20,065 bases of DNA. Source: a virus. Shown here in pieces: positions 1 through 4,908 of the stretch (within the stretch, counting starts at the first letter, position 1; each line of letters starts with the position of its first letter). The DNA lies in IMG/VR virus record IMGVR_UViG_3300025769_001143, positions 1 to 20,065 of that record; one strand, given 5' to 3'. Below the pieces are notes generated by a model. That model was given only the letters and a program-made list of their open reading frames with translations. It did no database searches and was not told where the DNA came from. Position numbers and translations under genes: made by a program.

Positions 1-137
1 ATACTACGCTTCGGGCTTGTCTGTAGGTAATGTGCAATATCGTACTGCACAGGTGTAGGCTCTGGTAGACCTAAGTGTTGCCATACTAAGTATGTAAAGT
101 TTCTAAAGTCGTGTAACGGCTCTGGAATGTTAGTCAT
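1..137 (-). CDS. Terminase large subunit (TerL, T7 gp19-like), N-terminal fragment
   Basis: This is the ATPase/nuclease motor subunit that packages DNA into the prohead. Only the first 45 codons are inside the window and the frame is still open at base 1, so the gene is cut by the window edge. The visible residues begin MTNIPEPLHDFRNF and continue with LVWQHLGLPEPTPVQYDIA. This matches the region of T7 gp19 that precedes the Walker A loop (FLFVLWKALNLP.PT..Q.DMA in T7, from memory). No ATPase motif is inside the window. Two in-frame ATGs sit side by side at 140 and 137; I chose the second, but the ribosome site (GAAG) is weak and does not decide. The start overlaps the end of the 103-aa gene by a few bases. 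Position after a small terminase agrees with the T7 order. Confidence 0.88.
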   Translation of the reverse strand, partial: MTNIPEPLHDFRNFTYLVWQHLGLPEPTPVQYDIAHYLQTSPKRS

Positions 138-441
138 CATATACTACTTCAATATCATGTGAATGAGCGTCATTAACCTTTGCCCATACTGCGTTGATAG
201 GTGCAACACTAAACTGAAAGGTAGCTGCTAAATCTCCTACAGTAGTACTACCGTCTAAATTAAGACCAGTAGTAGGGGCTGTAGTATTATCACTAAATCC
301 TATAGTAATAGAATGGTTGTCGTGGTCATTTTGAATACATAAGTACATACGGCTAGGGTTATCGTCTAATATCTTTACCCAAGATTGGTCAGCAGGTAGC
401 GTGACACTCTTAGCTGTTAGACTAGCGTTATGTCCTCTCAT
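130..441 (-). CDS. Small beta-rich virion-type protein between TerS and TerL
   Basis: A 103-aa protein with no signal peptide or TM segment. It alternates short hydrophobic beta-type stretches with polar loops: SVTLPADQSWVKIL (residues 12-25), MYLCIQNDHDN, SITIGFSD, then a TTG.NLDGSTTVGD segment and a C-terminal AVWAKV...DIEVVY strand. The pattern (a residue set after ASLTAKSVTL, then NPSRMYLCIQN and ITIGFSD) resembles small phage proteins I know as virion-associated or decoration-type, but I cannot name a family. Its ATG overlaps the TerS stop as ATGA and its own stop overlaps the TerL start, so translation is probably coupled. In T7 the space between gp18 and gp19 holds spanin genes; here a soluble beta protein occupies that place. 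Function is unknown. Confidence 0.72.
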   Translation of the reverse strand: MRGHNASLTAKSVTLPADQSWVKILDDNPSRMYLCIQNDHDNHSITIGFSDNTTAPTTGLNLDGSTTVGDLAATFQFSVAPINAVWAKVNDAHSHDIEVVYDD

Positions 442-653
442 TGTACACTCTCCGCTACCTCAAAGGGTAGGTCTTTTAACAGGTTGTCCATAGGACTTTC
501 TGCCATGATAGCATCAAGACTAGCCCCATTGTCCTTGAGAAACTTGACAGCTACTGACAACTCTGACGCTGTGGCCTCGCCACTACGTACTCGTAGTAGC
601 AAGTCCTGTGTTACAGCATCGTGCAAATTGTCTATCAGTTCTTTTTTACTCAT
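438..653 (-). CDS. Terminase small subunit (TerS, T7 gp18-like)
   Basis: A 71-aa protein proposed to recognise the concatemer and hand it to TerL for packaging. It begins MSKKELIDNLHDAVTQDLL, followed by RSGEATASELSVAVKFL, then KDNGASLD and an acidic tail. The helical N-terminus and the G-E-A-T-A-x-E-L...FLKDNG block are what I recall from small terminases of marine T7-like phages; T7 gp18 is somewhat longer (89 aa). An upstream in-frame GTG at 659 is possible, but AGGAG lies about 7 bases before the ATG at 653, which I prefer. That ATG overlaps the endolysin stop as ATGA. Position two genes before TerL supports the call. I would not call the function from sequence alone without this context. 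Confidence 0.75.
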   Translation of the reverse strand: MSKKELIDNLHDAVTQDLLLRVRSGEATASELSVAVKFLKDNGASLDAIMAESPMDNLLKDLPFEVAESVQ

Positions 654-1063
654 TGCCACTCTCCTGTACGTATCTGCTCAGTGACTTCTACTGCACGTTG
701 GCCTACTTGTTTAGCCCACCTGCTCTGTAGAAACTCGTCTGCCGCCATATCGTACTTTCCGTCCTTTAGCAGAGCCATTGCGTTTACGAACTTTGCTACT
801 GTCCCTATCCCTACGTTGAAGGTGAAGTTGATAAGGGCTGCGAAACGTACCTCGTCTAGGTCTTTCGTCCACGCAAACCTGCGTGTCAGTTGTGTCACTG
901 CCTCTTGTATGTCGTGTTCTAGAAGCATTTCTGCTTCTTTCTCTGTTATACCAACATCGTCTAAGTTTCTTCCAACACCGATAGTACATTTGCCCTGCGT
1001 ACAGAAATAAGGTTTAAGTTTGACACCCTCGTGCCGCTTCAACTGTTCTATTAACTTTGTCAT
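650..1063 (-). CDS. Endolysin, GH24 (T4-type) lysozyme
   Basis: A 137-aa muramidase predicted to cleave the N-acetylmuramic acid to N-acetylglucosamine bond of peptidoglycan during lysis. The catalytic region is KRHEGVKLKPYFCTQGKCTIGVGR (shown in two pieces: KRHEGVKLKPYF at residues 9-20 and CTQGKCTIGVGR at 21-32). Against T4 lysozyme, Glu12 matches Glu11, Thr27 matches Thr26, and Cys21 stands where T4 has Asp20, so the triad reads E-8-C-5-T. Later family features are also present: ALINFTFNVGIGTV (around residues 79-92) and the C-terminal QSRW...VGQRAVEVTEQIRTGEW. There is no signal peptide or SAR segment, so a holin is probably needed for release. T7 uses an early amidase (gp3.5); here the enzyme lies in the late region. 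The ATG overlaps the stop of the 48-aa gene (ATGA). Confidence 0.93.
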   Translation of the reverse strand: MTKLIEQLKRHEGVKLKPYFCTQGKCTIGVGRNLDDVGITEKEAEMLLEHDIQEAVTQLTRRFAWTKDLDEVRFAALINFTFNVGIGTVAKFVNAMALLKDGKYDMAADEFLQSRWAKQVGQRAVEVTEQIRTGEWQ

Positions 1064-1206
1064 GCTTTCTTCTTGTATTTATCTGTGTTTTTCTTAGGAA
1101 ACCCAGCCTTCATGTTTGCATACGACTTGGCAGAGATTGTTGACTTACTCTTAGGGCGGCTAGTGCCAGCCTTCTTACGCTTGTTAATATTTTCATATAG
1201 GCTCAT
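1060..1206 (-). CDS. Small basic conserved phage protein (MSLYENIN type)
   Basis: A 48-aa protein read directly from the minus strand: it starts MSLYENINKRKKAG, continues TSRPKSKSTISAKSYANM, then KAGFPKKNTDKYKKKA. It is rich in Lys and Arg and has no hydrophobic segment. I recall proteins opening MSLYENI.K..KAG and carrying a KS..S..A...AG pattern in many phages of marine bacteria, always small and of unknown function. Its last codons overlap the endolysin ATG (ATGA), and AGGA lies about 10 bases before its ATG. The placement immediately ahead of the endolysin suggests co-expression late in infection. The charge suggests binding to nucleic acid or to an acidic partner, but this is a guess. 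Confidence 0.75.
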   Translation of the reverse strand: MSLYENINKRKKAGTSRPKSKSTISAKSYANMKAGFPKKNTDKYKKKA

Positions 1207-1304
1207 TTTGAATTTATCCTATGTACTATGTTGATTGCTGTATTTATCCACACACCTGTCAATACTAGCAGGTGTATAATTAGTTCAATGTGTATTATTT
1301 CCAC
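1207..1304. other. Longest gene-free stretch, with an inverted repeat
   Basis: About 98 bases between the stop of the larger holin candidate and the start of the 48-aa gene. It holds an inverted repeat (separate entry) and the ribosome site AGGATAAA for the 48-aa gene. I find no open frame of useful length and no good sigma-70 promoter. In a window where nearly all genes overlap or are a few bases apart, this gap is the most likely place for RNA-level control. Confidence 0.6.
1248..1279 (-). promoter_or_regulatory. RNA hairpin (inverted repeat) between holin and lysis/packaging genes
   Basis: Seven bases, ACACCTG, at 1275-1269 (minus strand) are exactly complementary to CAGGTGT at 1258-1252, with a 10-base loop. 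In RNA the stem can extend outward through U-G, A-U, U-G and U-G pairs to about 11 pairs. No run of U follows on the minus strand (the sequence after it is AUAAAUAC), so it is not a standard intrinsic terminator. It could be an RNase processing site or a 3' stabiliser, separating the upstream mRNA from the lysis and packaging genes. This is inference; the palindrome itself is plain in the sequence. Confidence 0.45.
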
Positions 1305-1688
1305 TTACTTCTTTCCGAACATCTTAGTTGCACCCTTGATACCAAAGCTTGCTGATACAATAACGCCCAGCGTATACTTGTACCAATCAGGTGTCATAGC
1401 TAAAGCTTCAAAGCCACGTTCTACATAGTCTACTGTGAAGGGCAAGAAGCATAACAATAGTGGGATACTGAACAAAATTGTAAGGTACTCGTCTTTCCAG
1501 CTTCCACTAGAATTTTTCTGAGCAGCTACATCCCAATCAATCTCACCAGCTATCTGCTTTTCCATGATAGTTGTTTCGGCTTCAATCTGTACAAGCTTTT
1601 GTTTTGCTTTGGCTTTCTTGGTTTCCATGTAACCGCCTACAGCTTCGCCAGCTATACCCATTACACCTTGTATTAGCATACCTATCAT
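1305..1688 (-). CDS. Putative holin (GTA-type 3-TM holin-like)
   Basis: A 127-aa membrane protein likely to permeabilise the inner membrane for the endolysin. It has a weakly hydrophobic Gly-rich N-terminus (MIGMLIQGVMGIAGEAVGGY, residues 1-20), a charged helical region (residues 23-66, rich in K, E and Q), a strong TM segment around residues 68-87 (LTILFSIPLLLCFLPFTV) and a second around 102-120 (WYKYTLGVIVSASFGIKG). The charged helix, the W-K-D-E just before the TM, and P-x-W-Y before the last TM recall the holins known from gene transfer agents and many marine phages. GGAG stands 8 bases before the ATG at 1688. The start overlaps the stop of the preceding 68-aa gene (ATGA). The endolysin follows two genes downstream. 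Confidence 0.68.
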   Translation of the reverse strand: MIGMLIQGVMGIAGEAVGGYMETKKAKAKQKLVQIEAETTIMEKQIAGEIDWDVAAQKNSSGSWKDEYLTILFSIPLLLCFLPFTVDYVERGFEALAMTPDWYKYTLGVIVSASFGIKGATKMFGKK

Positions 1689-1891
1689 TTTATAAACTCC
1701 AATATCTCACCATCTTGCATCTTAACTTTTAACTCTTTGCACGACCACTTTTGGTCAAAGTTATTAGTATGACCTACATTTCGTTTTATCTTTCGCCTAA
1801 CTGAGAGACACTCAGACAAAGACTGATAAGGCGTATACTCTACCTTCTCTCCACCCATGACTAGCAATAAAACAAAAGTAAGTTCAATCAT
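1685..1891 (-). CDS. Small exported or membrane-anchored Cys-containing protein B
   Basis: A 68-aa protein starting MIELTFVLLLVMGG, a short hydrophobic N-terminus that could be a signal peptide or anchor. It is followed by EYTPYQSLSECLSVRRKIKR, and after about 15 residues by KWSCKELKVK and an acidic end. The two cysteines, about 24 residues apart, suggest a periplasmic domain with a disulfide. A longer in-frame start at 1900 exists, but GAGGA lies directly against it and 9 bases before the ATG at 1891, so I chose 1891. It overlaps the 132-aa gene by 8 bases and the holin candidate by 4. It resembles the 65-aa protein at 2282-2479 in layout (hydrophobic start, C..R.IK, then KC or SC). Function unknown. 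Confidence 0.68.
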   Translation of the reverse strand: MIELTFVLLLVMGGEKVEYTPYQSLSECLSVRRKIKRNVGHTNNFDQKWSCKELKVKMQDGEILEFIK

Positions 1892-2282
1892 GGCTACCAT
1901 TCCTCAATTTTTCTAGGTTTTCTTCTAAGTTGGTTATACGTTTCTCGTAGAACTCAAGGGTCAGCTTTTGCTGTTGGTCATAAGGTGCTTTACCACCCTC
2001 AATCTCGTTTTGTAGCTTTTCTAACTCAGTAGCTAAATGCTCTATCAGCATAAACTGTTCGCTGTCTGCTGGCAAGCTACCCATCTCACCACGAGGCCAT
2101 TTGATGCGAAACTCTGTGTTCTGTTCAAGGTCAGAGTTCATCATAGTGATGTTAGTCTCGATGGTGTTTAATCTTTCGATAATTGAAAAATAGGCAAATG
2201 TTGCTAAACTTGCTGCAACAACCATGCTAATAATGTTGCGTAAAGGTAAGGCTACCTCTGTGTTTTCGCTCACTCTTGGCAT
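1884..2282 (-). CDS. TM plus coiled-coil protein, spanin-like topology
   Basis: A 132-aa protein starting MPRVSENTEVALPLRNI, then one TM segment (about residues 17-35, IISMVVAASLATFAYFSII) and a long polar helical remainder. This contains a conserved-looking block RIKWPRGEMGSLPADSEQF (residues 59-77) and heptad-like stretches at 82-97 and 110-129 (FYEKRITNLEENLEKLRNG). I recall near relatives in several marine phage groups, unnamed. One TM near the N-terminus and a coiled-coil periplasmic part is the layout of an inner-membrane spanin (Rz), and the gene sits among lysis genes, but no partner with a clear lipobox is visible, so the spanin role is only a hypothesis. Its ATG overlaps the preceding stop as TAATG. 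Confidence 0.75.
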   Translation of the reverse strand: MPRVSENTEVALPLRNIISMVVAASLATFAYFSIIERLNTIETNITMMNSDLEQNTEFRIKWPRGEMGSLPADSEQFMLIEHLATELEKLQNEIEGGKAPYDQQQKLTLEFYEKRITNLEENLEKLRNGSHD

Positions 2283-2479
2283 TACGTCATTGTTCCCATC
2301 TTCTCACACTTAGCACCTACTATTTCATACTCAGGTATGACAAACTTTACACTGCCTATCATTTCTTTTATACGTGCCTCACACTGTACCTTAGTAGGTT
2401 TAAGACCCCAAGTGTCATCTAATTGTAAACATTCCTCAGGTGACTGTATCATACAGGCAAATACAATAGCTTTAAACAT
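2282..2479 (-). CDS. Small exported or membrane-anchored Cys-containing protein A
   Basis: A 65-aa protein with a short hydrophobic start (MFKAIVFACMIQ), then SPEECLQLDDTWGLKPT, KVQCEARIKEMIG, and IVGAKCEKMG near the end. It has four cysteines (about residues 9, 17, 34 and 58). The stretch VFAC loosely recalls a lipobox, but the preceding segment is too short and Phe at -2 is unusual, so I do not call it a lipoprotein. The C..RIK...G and KC features match the 68-aa protein two genes downstream, and the two may be diverged paralogues. AGAGGA is 6 bases before the ATG. The stop overlaps the next ATG (TAATG). Function unknown; context is lysis. Confidence 0.66.
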   Translation of the reverse strand: MFKAIVFACMIQSPEECLQLDDTWGLKPTKVQCEARIKEMIGSVKFVIPEYEIVGAKCEKMGTMT

Positions 2480-2482
2480 ATC

Positions 2483-2941
2483 TTATCCTCTCGTTGCTAG
2501 ATAGTAGACGAAAGCAAAGTAAACTACTAACGCTCCCCCAAGTATAGTAAGGGCTGCTATGGTTAGTATCTCTATTAACTGCTTACGTTTCCTAAGTTTC
2601 TCTTCTTGTTCTAACTGTCTACGTTTTCTTGCTTCAGCTTGAAACTTAATCCAATCTTGCCAAAGGCCAGCACGTCCGTAAAGTTGCATAGCTTCACGTA
2701 ACTGGTCTTCTTGTTTACGTACTTTCTCAAGTGCCATAAATTCTTCTAAGTCTTCACCAGCACTACCGCCTACTTTAGTCCAGAACGAGTTTTTCTTTTT
2801 ATGCGCTTTCTTCTGAAGAGTATCCTTCGCTGTAACAAAGTCTGATATGGCTTTTCCACAGTCTGCTAGTTCACGTCCGTTGGCTAGAGTTTGTTTTATT
2901 ACAGCAAAGGCGGCATTACAGGCTGCTAATTCAGCCAGCAT
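2483..2941 (-). CDS. Conserved phage protein, charged helices with C-terminal TM
   Basis: A 152-aa protein beginning MLAELAACNAAFAVIKQTLA, followed by a segment with a KKAHKKKNSFW basic patch (residues 44-54), then a highly charged helical region (about residues 63-121: EDLEEFMALEKVRKQEDQL, later EARKRRQLEQEEKLRKRKQ) and a strong C-terminal TM (about 123-148, ending FAFVYYLATRG). This gives a membrane-tethered coiled coil with the bulk on one side. I recall similar proteins, unnamed, in other marine phages. Strong AGGAGA stands 4 bases before the ATG. It opens the run of small membrane-protein genes leading to the endolysin, so a role in lysis or membrane remodelling is reasonable, but not shown by any motif. 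Confidence 0.72.
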   Translation of the reverse strand: MLAELAACNAAFAVIKQTLANGRELADCGKAISDFVTAKDTLQKKAHKKKNSFWTKVGGSAGEDLEEFMALEKVRKQEDQLREAMQLYGRAGLWQDWIKFQAEARKRRQLEQEEKLRKRKQLIEILTIAALTILGGALVVYFAFVYYLATRG

Positions 2942-2949
2942 ATACTCTC

Positions 2950-3126
2950 CTAGTTAGTTCGTCTGATGTTTTGCATAGGTTGTTGGTTAGGTGATGTAGC
3001 CCCAGAGGTACTACCACGTGTAACTTTCTTCTTCTTAATTCCTAACATACTTAGGATACCGCCCTTAACCTTTGCATAAGTTTCACCAAACCCAGCAGGT
3101 TTAGTTCTTACTTTATAGTTTGACAT
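2950..3126 (-). CDS. Small basic protein, unknown
   Basis: A 58-aa protein starting MSNYKVRTKPAGFGETYAK, with KVKGGILSMLGIKKKKVTRG in the middle and a polar Gln/Asn-rich tail (NQQPMQNIRRTN). No TM and no recognisable domain. A longer in-frame start at 3141 exists, but the ATG at 3126 overlaps the stop of the 49-aa TM gene (TAATG) and has AAGGAC shortly before it, so I chose 3126. Its place directly after a holin candidate is where T7 keeps its small terminase, but the sequence does not look like one and a better TerS candidate exists at 438-653. Confidence 0.6.
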   Translation of the reverse strand: MSNYKVRTKPAGFGETYAKVKGGILSMLGIKKKKVTRGSTSGATSPNQQPMQNIRRTN

Positions 3127-3275
3127 TACTTGTCCTTCCACATCTTATATATCTTAAATCCTAAGTAGCAGATGGACATAACCCCTACTACCAAAGCTAC
3201 CCATTGGTTTAGAGCAGGTAGCCACAGAGGTGCAGTCATACCACCACCAGCAAGTATTATATCGTTCTGGTTCAC
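3126..3275 (-). CDS. Putative small holin, T7 gp17.5-like
   Basis: A 49-aa protein found by reading the gap between two clear genes. Its start is GTG at 3275, which overlaps the stop of the preceding fibre-type gene as GTGA; GGAG lies 8 bases before it. The sequence begins (M)NQNDIILAGGGMTAPLWLP, then ALNQWVALVVGVMSICYLGF (one TM) and ends KIYKMWKDK. T7 gp17.5, the type II holin, also has a LNEW segment leading into its TM and a basic KM..WKK tail (from memory), and it also follows the tail fibre gene. Position, a single strong TM and a basic C-terminus all fit a holin. With the 127-aa protein at 1305-1688 this gives two holin candidates. Confidence 0.7.
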   Translation of the reverse strand: MNQNDIILAGGGMTAPLWLPALNQWVALVVGVMSICYLGFKIYKMWKDK

Positions 3276-3817
3276 CCTGCAATCTCCATGACTATTATTG
3301 AAGAACAGGCAGTGACTCTGGAACTATTGCTGGTTGAGCTATCATCTGCTCTGTTTACAGACCAGCCTGAACCACCAGTAGCGCTACGTTGTGCGCCTTG
3401 TATCTTTATAGTGGTAGCACTGGTTGTCCCAGCGTTAATTATTCCACTAAAACTTCCTGTAGAAACTTCATCATCGTTTGTTACCCAACCTACTGTGCCG
3501 AATGTACCAGATGGTCTGCTATCTCCTGTCGTGCCTAAAAGGTTTGTAGTGTTTCCGTCTTGAAGAACTCTGAACATAACACCCCAATCGTGATGACCAA
3601 CAGAAACTGAAGCTGTTATAAGCAATTTGCTTGAAGATGATTTAGGGGTTAAAGTAACCGACATTCCTGCAATATCTTGCCAACCCTGACTAGCAGAATT
3701 TGTATAACCGTTCTGCGTATTGTCTACATTACTGACCACCTGCAACACAGTGCCACTGGGCAACCCTGCGCTAGTAACAGCAGACAAAGACTGATTGTTT
3801 AGTTTTGTTAAAGCCAT
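3272..3817 (-). CDS. Tail fibre tip / receptor-binding-type beta protein, copy 4
   Basis: A 181-aa beta-rich protein and the last of the small fibre-type genes. Residues 1-12 (MALTKLNNQSLS) form a short N-terminal foot. The distal domain shows the pattern shared with the genes at 3828 and 4909: a Gln-Val-Val strand around 26-28, LTPKSSSSKLLITASV (56-71), a TTSATTIKIQG strand (131-141) and the closing SSIIVMEIAG (172-181). Serine, threonine and glycine are abundant and there is no signal peptide, as usual for phage fibres. I infer binding to a host surface feature; no fold-defining catalytic residues are seen. GGGAG lies 8 bases before the ATG. The stop overlaps the start of the 49-aa holin candidate. 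Confidence 0.72.
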   Translation of the reverse strand: MALTKLNNQSLSAVTSAGLPSGTVLQVVSNVDNTQNGYTNSASQGWQDIAGMSVTLTPKSSSSKLLITASVSVGHHDWGVMFRVLQDGNTTNLLGTTGDSRPSGTFGTVGWVTNDDEVSTGSFSGIINAGTTSATTIKIQGAQRSATGGSGWSVNRADDSSTSNSSRVTACSSIIVMEIAG

Positions 3818-3827
3818 GTCAGTCTCC

Positions 3828-4328
3828 CTATTGCCTAATCTCAGTGAGTATCATTATGCTGGGGTTGCCATTTTCATGTGCTTTTCCTGCATCTCCACTA
3901 GCTTCTTTAGCTTGTATTTTGTAGGTAACAGCACTAGTTGTAGCTGGCTCATCAACCCAAGAAGTTGTGAAATAAGTCCTTGTATTATGATAGCCAGTCA
4001 TTATTCTCATTCCATCTGAAGTAGGGTCTAATTGTGTACTGTCTCTAAAAATGTGTTCATAAAGACTTGCACTAGACGAACTATCAACGCCATTATATTG
4101 AGTACACCACTGCACCAATATTTTACTGTTAGAATATTTAGGTGTGATTGTTGCGTACAATCCAGTATCTTGAAAACTGGTTGATAAATTAAGCTCTGTG
4201 TCATAGGTGTTGGTGATAATCTGCACAACACTATTAGCACCCATATCAACGTTACCACTACTATCAATGGTCAACGCACTAGTTCCAGAGGAGTTCTGGA
4301 TGTTGTCTACTTTTAATACTGAAGTCAT
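3828..4328 (-). CDS. Tail fibre tip / receptor-binding-type beta protein, copy 3
   Basis: A 166-aa protein with an N-terminal foot MTSVLKVDNIQNSSG...TIDSSGNV (residues 1-27) that is clearly related to the foot of the next upstream gene (4338-4898). The distal part belongs instead with the genes at 3272 and 4909: VVQIITNTYDTE (34-45), ITPKYSNSKILVQW (61-74), IFRDSTQL (93-100), TTSAVTYKIQA (120-130) and the end IMILTEIRQ. The mixed affinity of its two halves suggests modular exchange. AGGAG lies 6 bases before the ATG. Predicted role: part of, or accessory to, the distal host-binding tip. Exact receptor unknown. Confidence 0.72.
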   Translation of the reverse strand: MTSVLKVDNIQNSSGTSALTIDSSGNVDMGANSVVQIITNTYDTELNLSTSFQDTGLYATITPKYSNSKILVQWCTQYNGVDSSSSASLYEHIFRDSTQLDPTSDGMRIMTGYHNTRTYFTTSWVDEPATTSAVTYKIQAKEASGDAGKAHENGNPSIMILTEIRQ

Positions 4329-4838
4329 CCTTCTCTCCTATTGTACATCTGCTATTCGTTCAAAAGAACAAACAGTTTGAGCGGCACTTGAACTAGCACC
4401 ATAAATTTGCGAACTTCCAGTTAAGCTTGAAACGTTAAATCTATATTGACAGTTAGATATATCATCTACATTAAAGAAATCTAAAAGCGTAATTGCGCCT
4501 GTGCTTGTACCGCCTGATGAATTACCTTCACTTGCTCTAACGTGAATTATAAAACTTGAGCCGCCATCATAACTAGCATTACCTTCAACCATTACAGTGC
4601 TATCACCGCCTTGATGAAGCATCCTACAAGAGAGCATAATCCTGTATACGCCTGTCTTAGCAAAACTAAAAACACCAGAAGAATGGGTTACAGGGTTGTT
4701 ACCAAATGTTGACAACTGTTTTGACTGTTGGGGGCTTCCCCAAGATGTCATAACCCCATCAGATGTTTGGTCACTGAGCAAAGACAACATTAACATTGAG
4801 TATGTGTTGTCCATTGCAATAGAGCCACTACTATCAAT
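4255..4838. repeat. 14-base direct repeat joining two fibre genes
   Basis: The bases CCACTACTATCAAT occur at 4255-4268 and again at 4825-4838, in the same orientation and in equivalent positions of two neighbouring fibre-type genes, where they encode part of the TIDSSG foot. Flanking bases have diverged. Such a shared block next to unrelated distal domains is a possible site for homologous exchange, though it may simply reflect common ancestry. Confidence 0.45.
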
Positions 4839-4898
4839 CGTAGCGGCTGTAGTGCCGTTTGTATGTTGGAGCGTTTCAACGCCTAGTATACTTGCCAT
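4338..4898 (-). CDS. Fibre-type protein with a jelly-roll (C1q-like) distal domain
   Basis: A 186-aa protein. Its foot, MASILGVETLQHTNG...TIDSSGSI (residues 1-27), matches that of the downstream gene at 3828-4328, but the rest differs. Residues 50-100 read TSWGSPQQSKQL, then GVFSFAKTGVYRIMLSCRML (75-94), followed by Gly/Ser-rich loops and a terminal strand TVCSFERIADVQ. The G-x-F-x-F...TGVYRI motif and the C-terminal aromatic strand are typical of C1q/TNF-like jelly rolls used as trimeric tips in phage fibres; the assignment to that fold is by pattern only. AGGAG stands 8 bases before the ATG. Predicted to bind the host surface as an alternative or additional tip. Confidence 0.7.
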   Translation of the reverse strand: MASILGVETLQHTNGTTAATIDSSGSIAMDNTYSMLMLSLLSDQTSDGVMTSWGSPQQSKQLSTFGNNPVTHSSGVFSFAKTGVYRIMLSCRMLHQGGDSTVMVEGNASYDGGSSFIIHVRASEGNSSGGTSTGAITLLDFFNVDDISNCQYRFNVSSLTGSSQIYGASSSAAQTVCSFERIADVQ

Positions 4899-4908
4899 TG
4901 ATTATCTC

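Noticed and set aside
711-989. 92-codon minus-strand frame overlapping the endolysin
   Set aside because: It is a shifted frame of the GH24 gene; its Arg-rich low-complexity translation has no family features.
1234-1262. TTGACA (minus strand, 1262-1257) as a sigma-70 -35 box
   Set aside because: At a 17-base spacing the -10 position reads AGCAAT and nearby spacings are no better. The hexamer also overlaps the inverted repeat, which explains it equally well.
2282-2479. 65-aa protein as an outer-membrane lipoprotein (o-spanin)
   Set aside because: VFAC has Phe at -2 and only eight residues precede the Cys, too short for a lipoprotein signal peptide. A weak hydrophobic start is all that can be said.
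2950-3126. 58-aa basic protein as the small terminase
   Set aside because: It sits where T7 gp18 would, but it lacks the EATA.EL...FLKDNG block, which is present in the 71-aa protein at 438-653.
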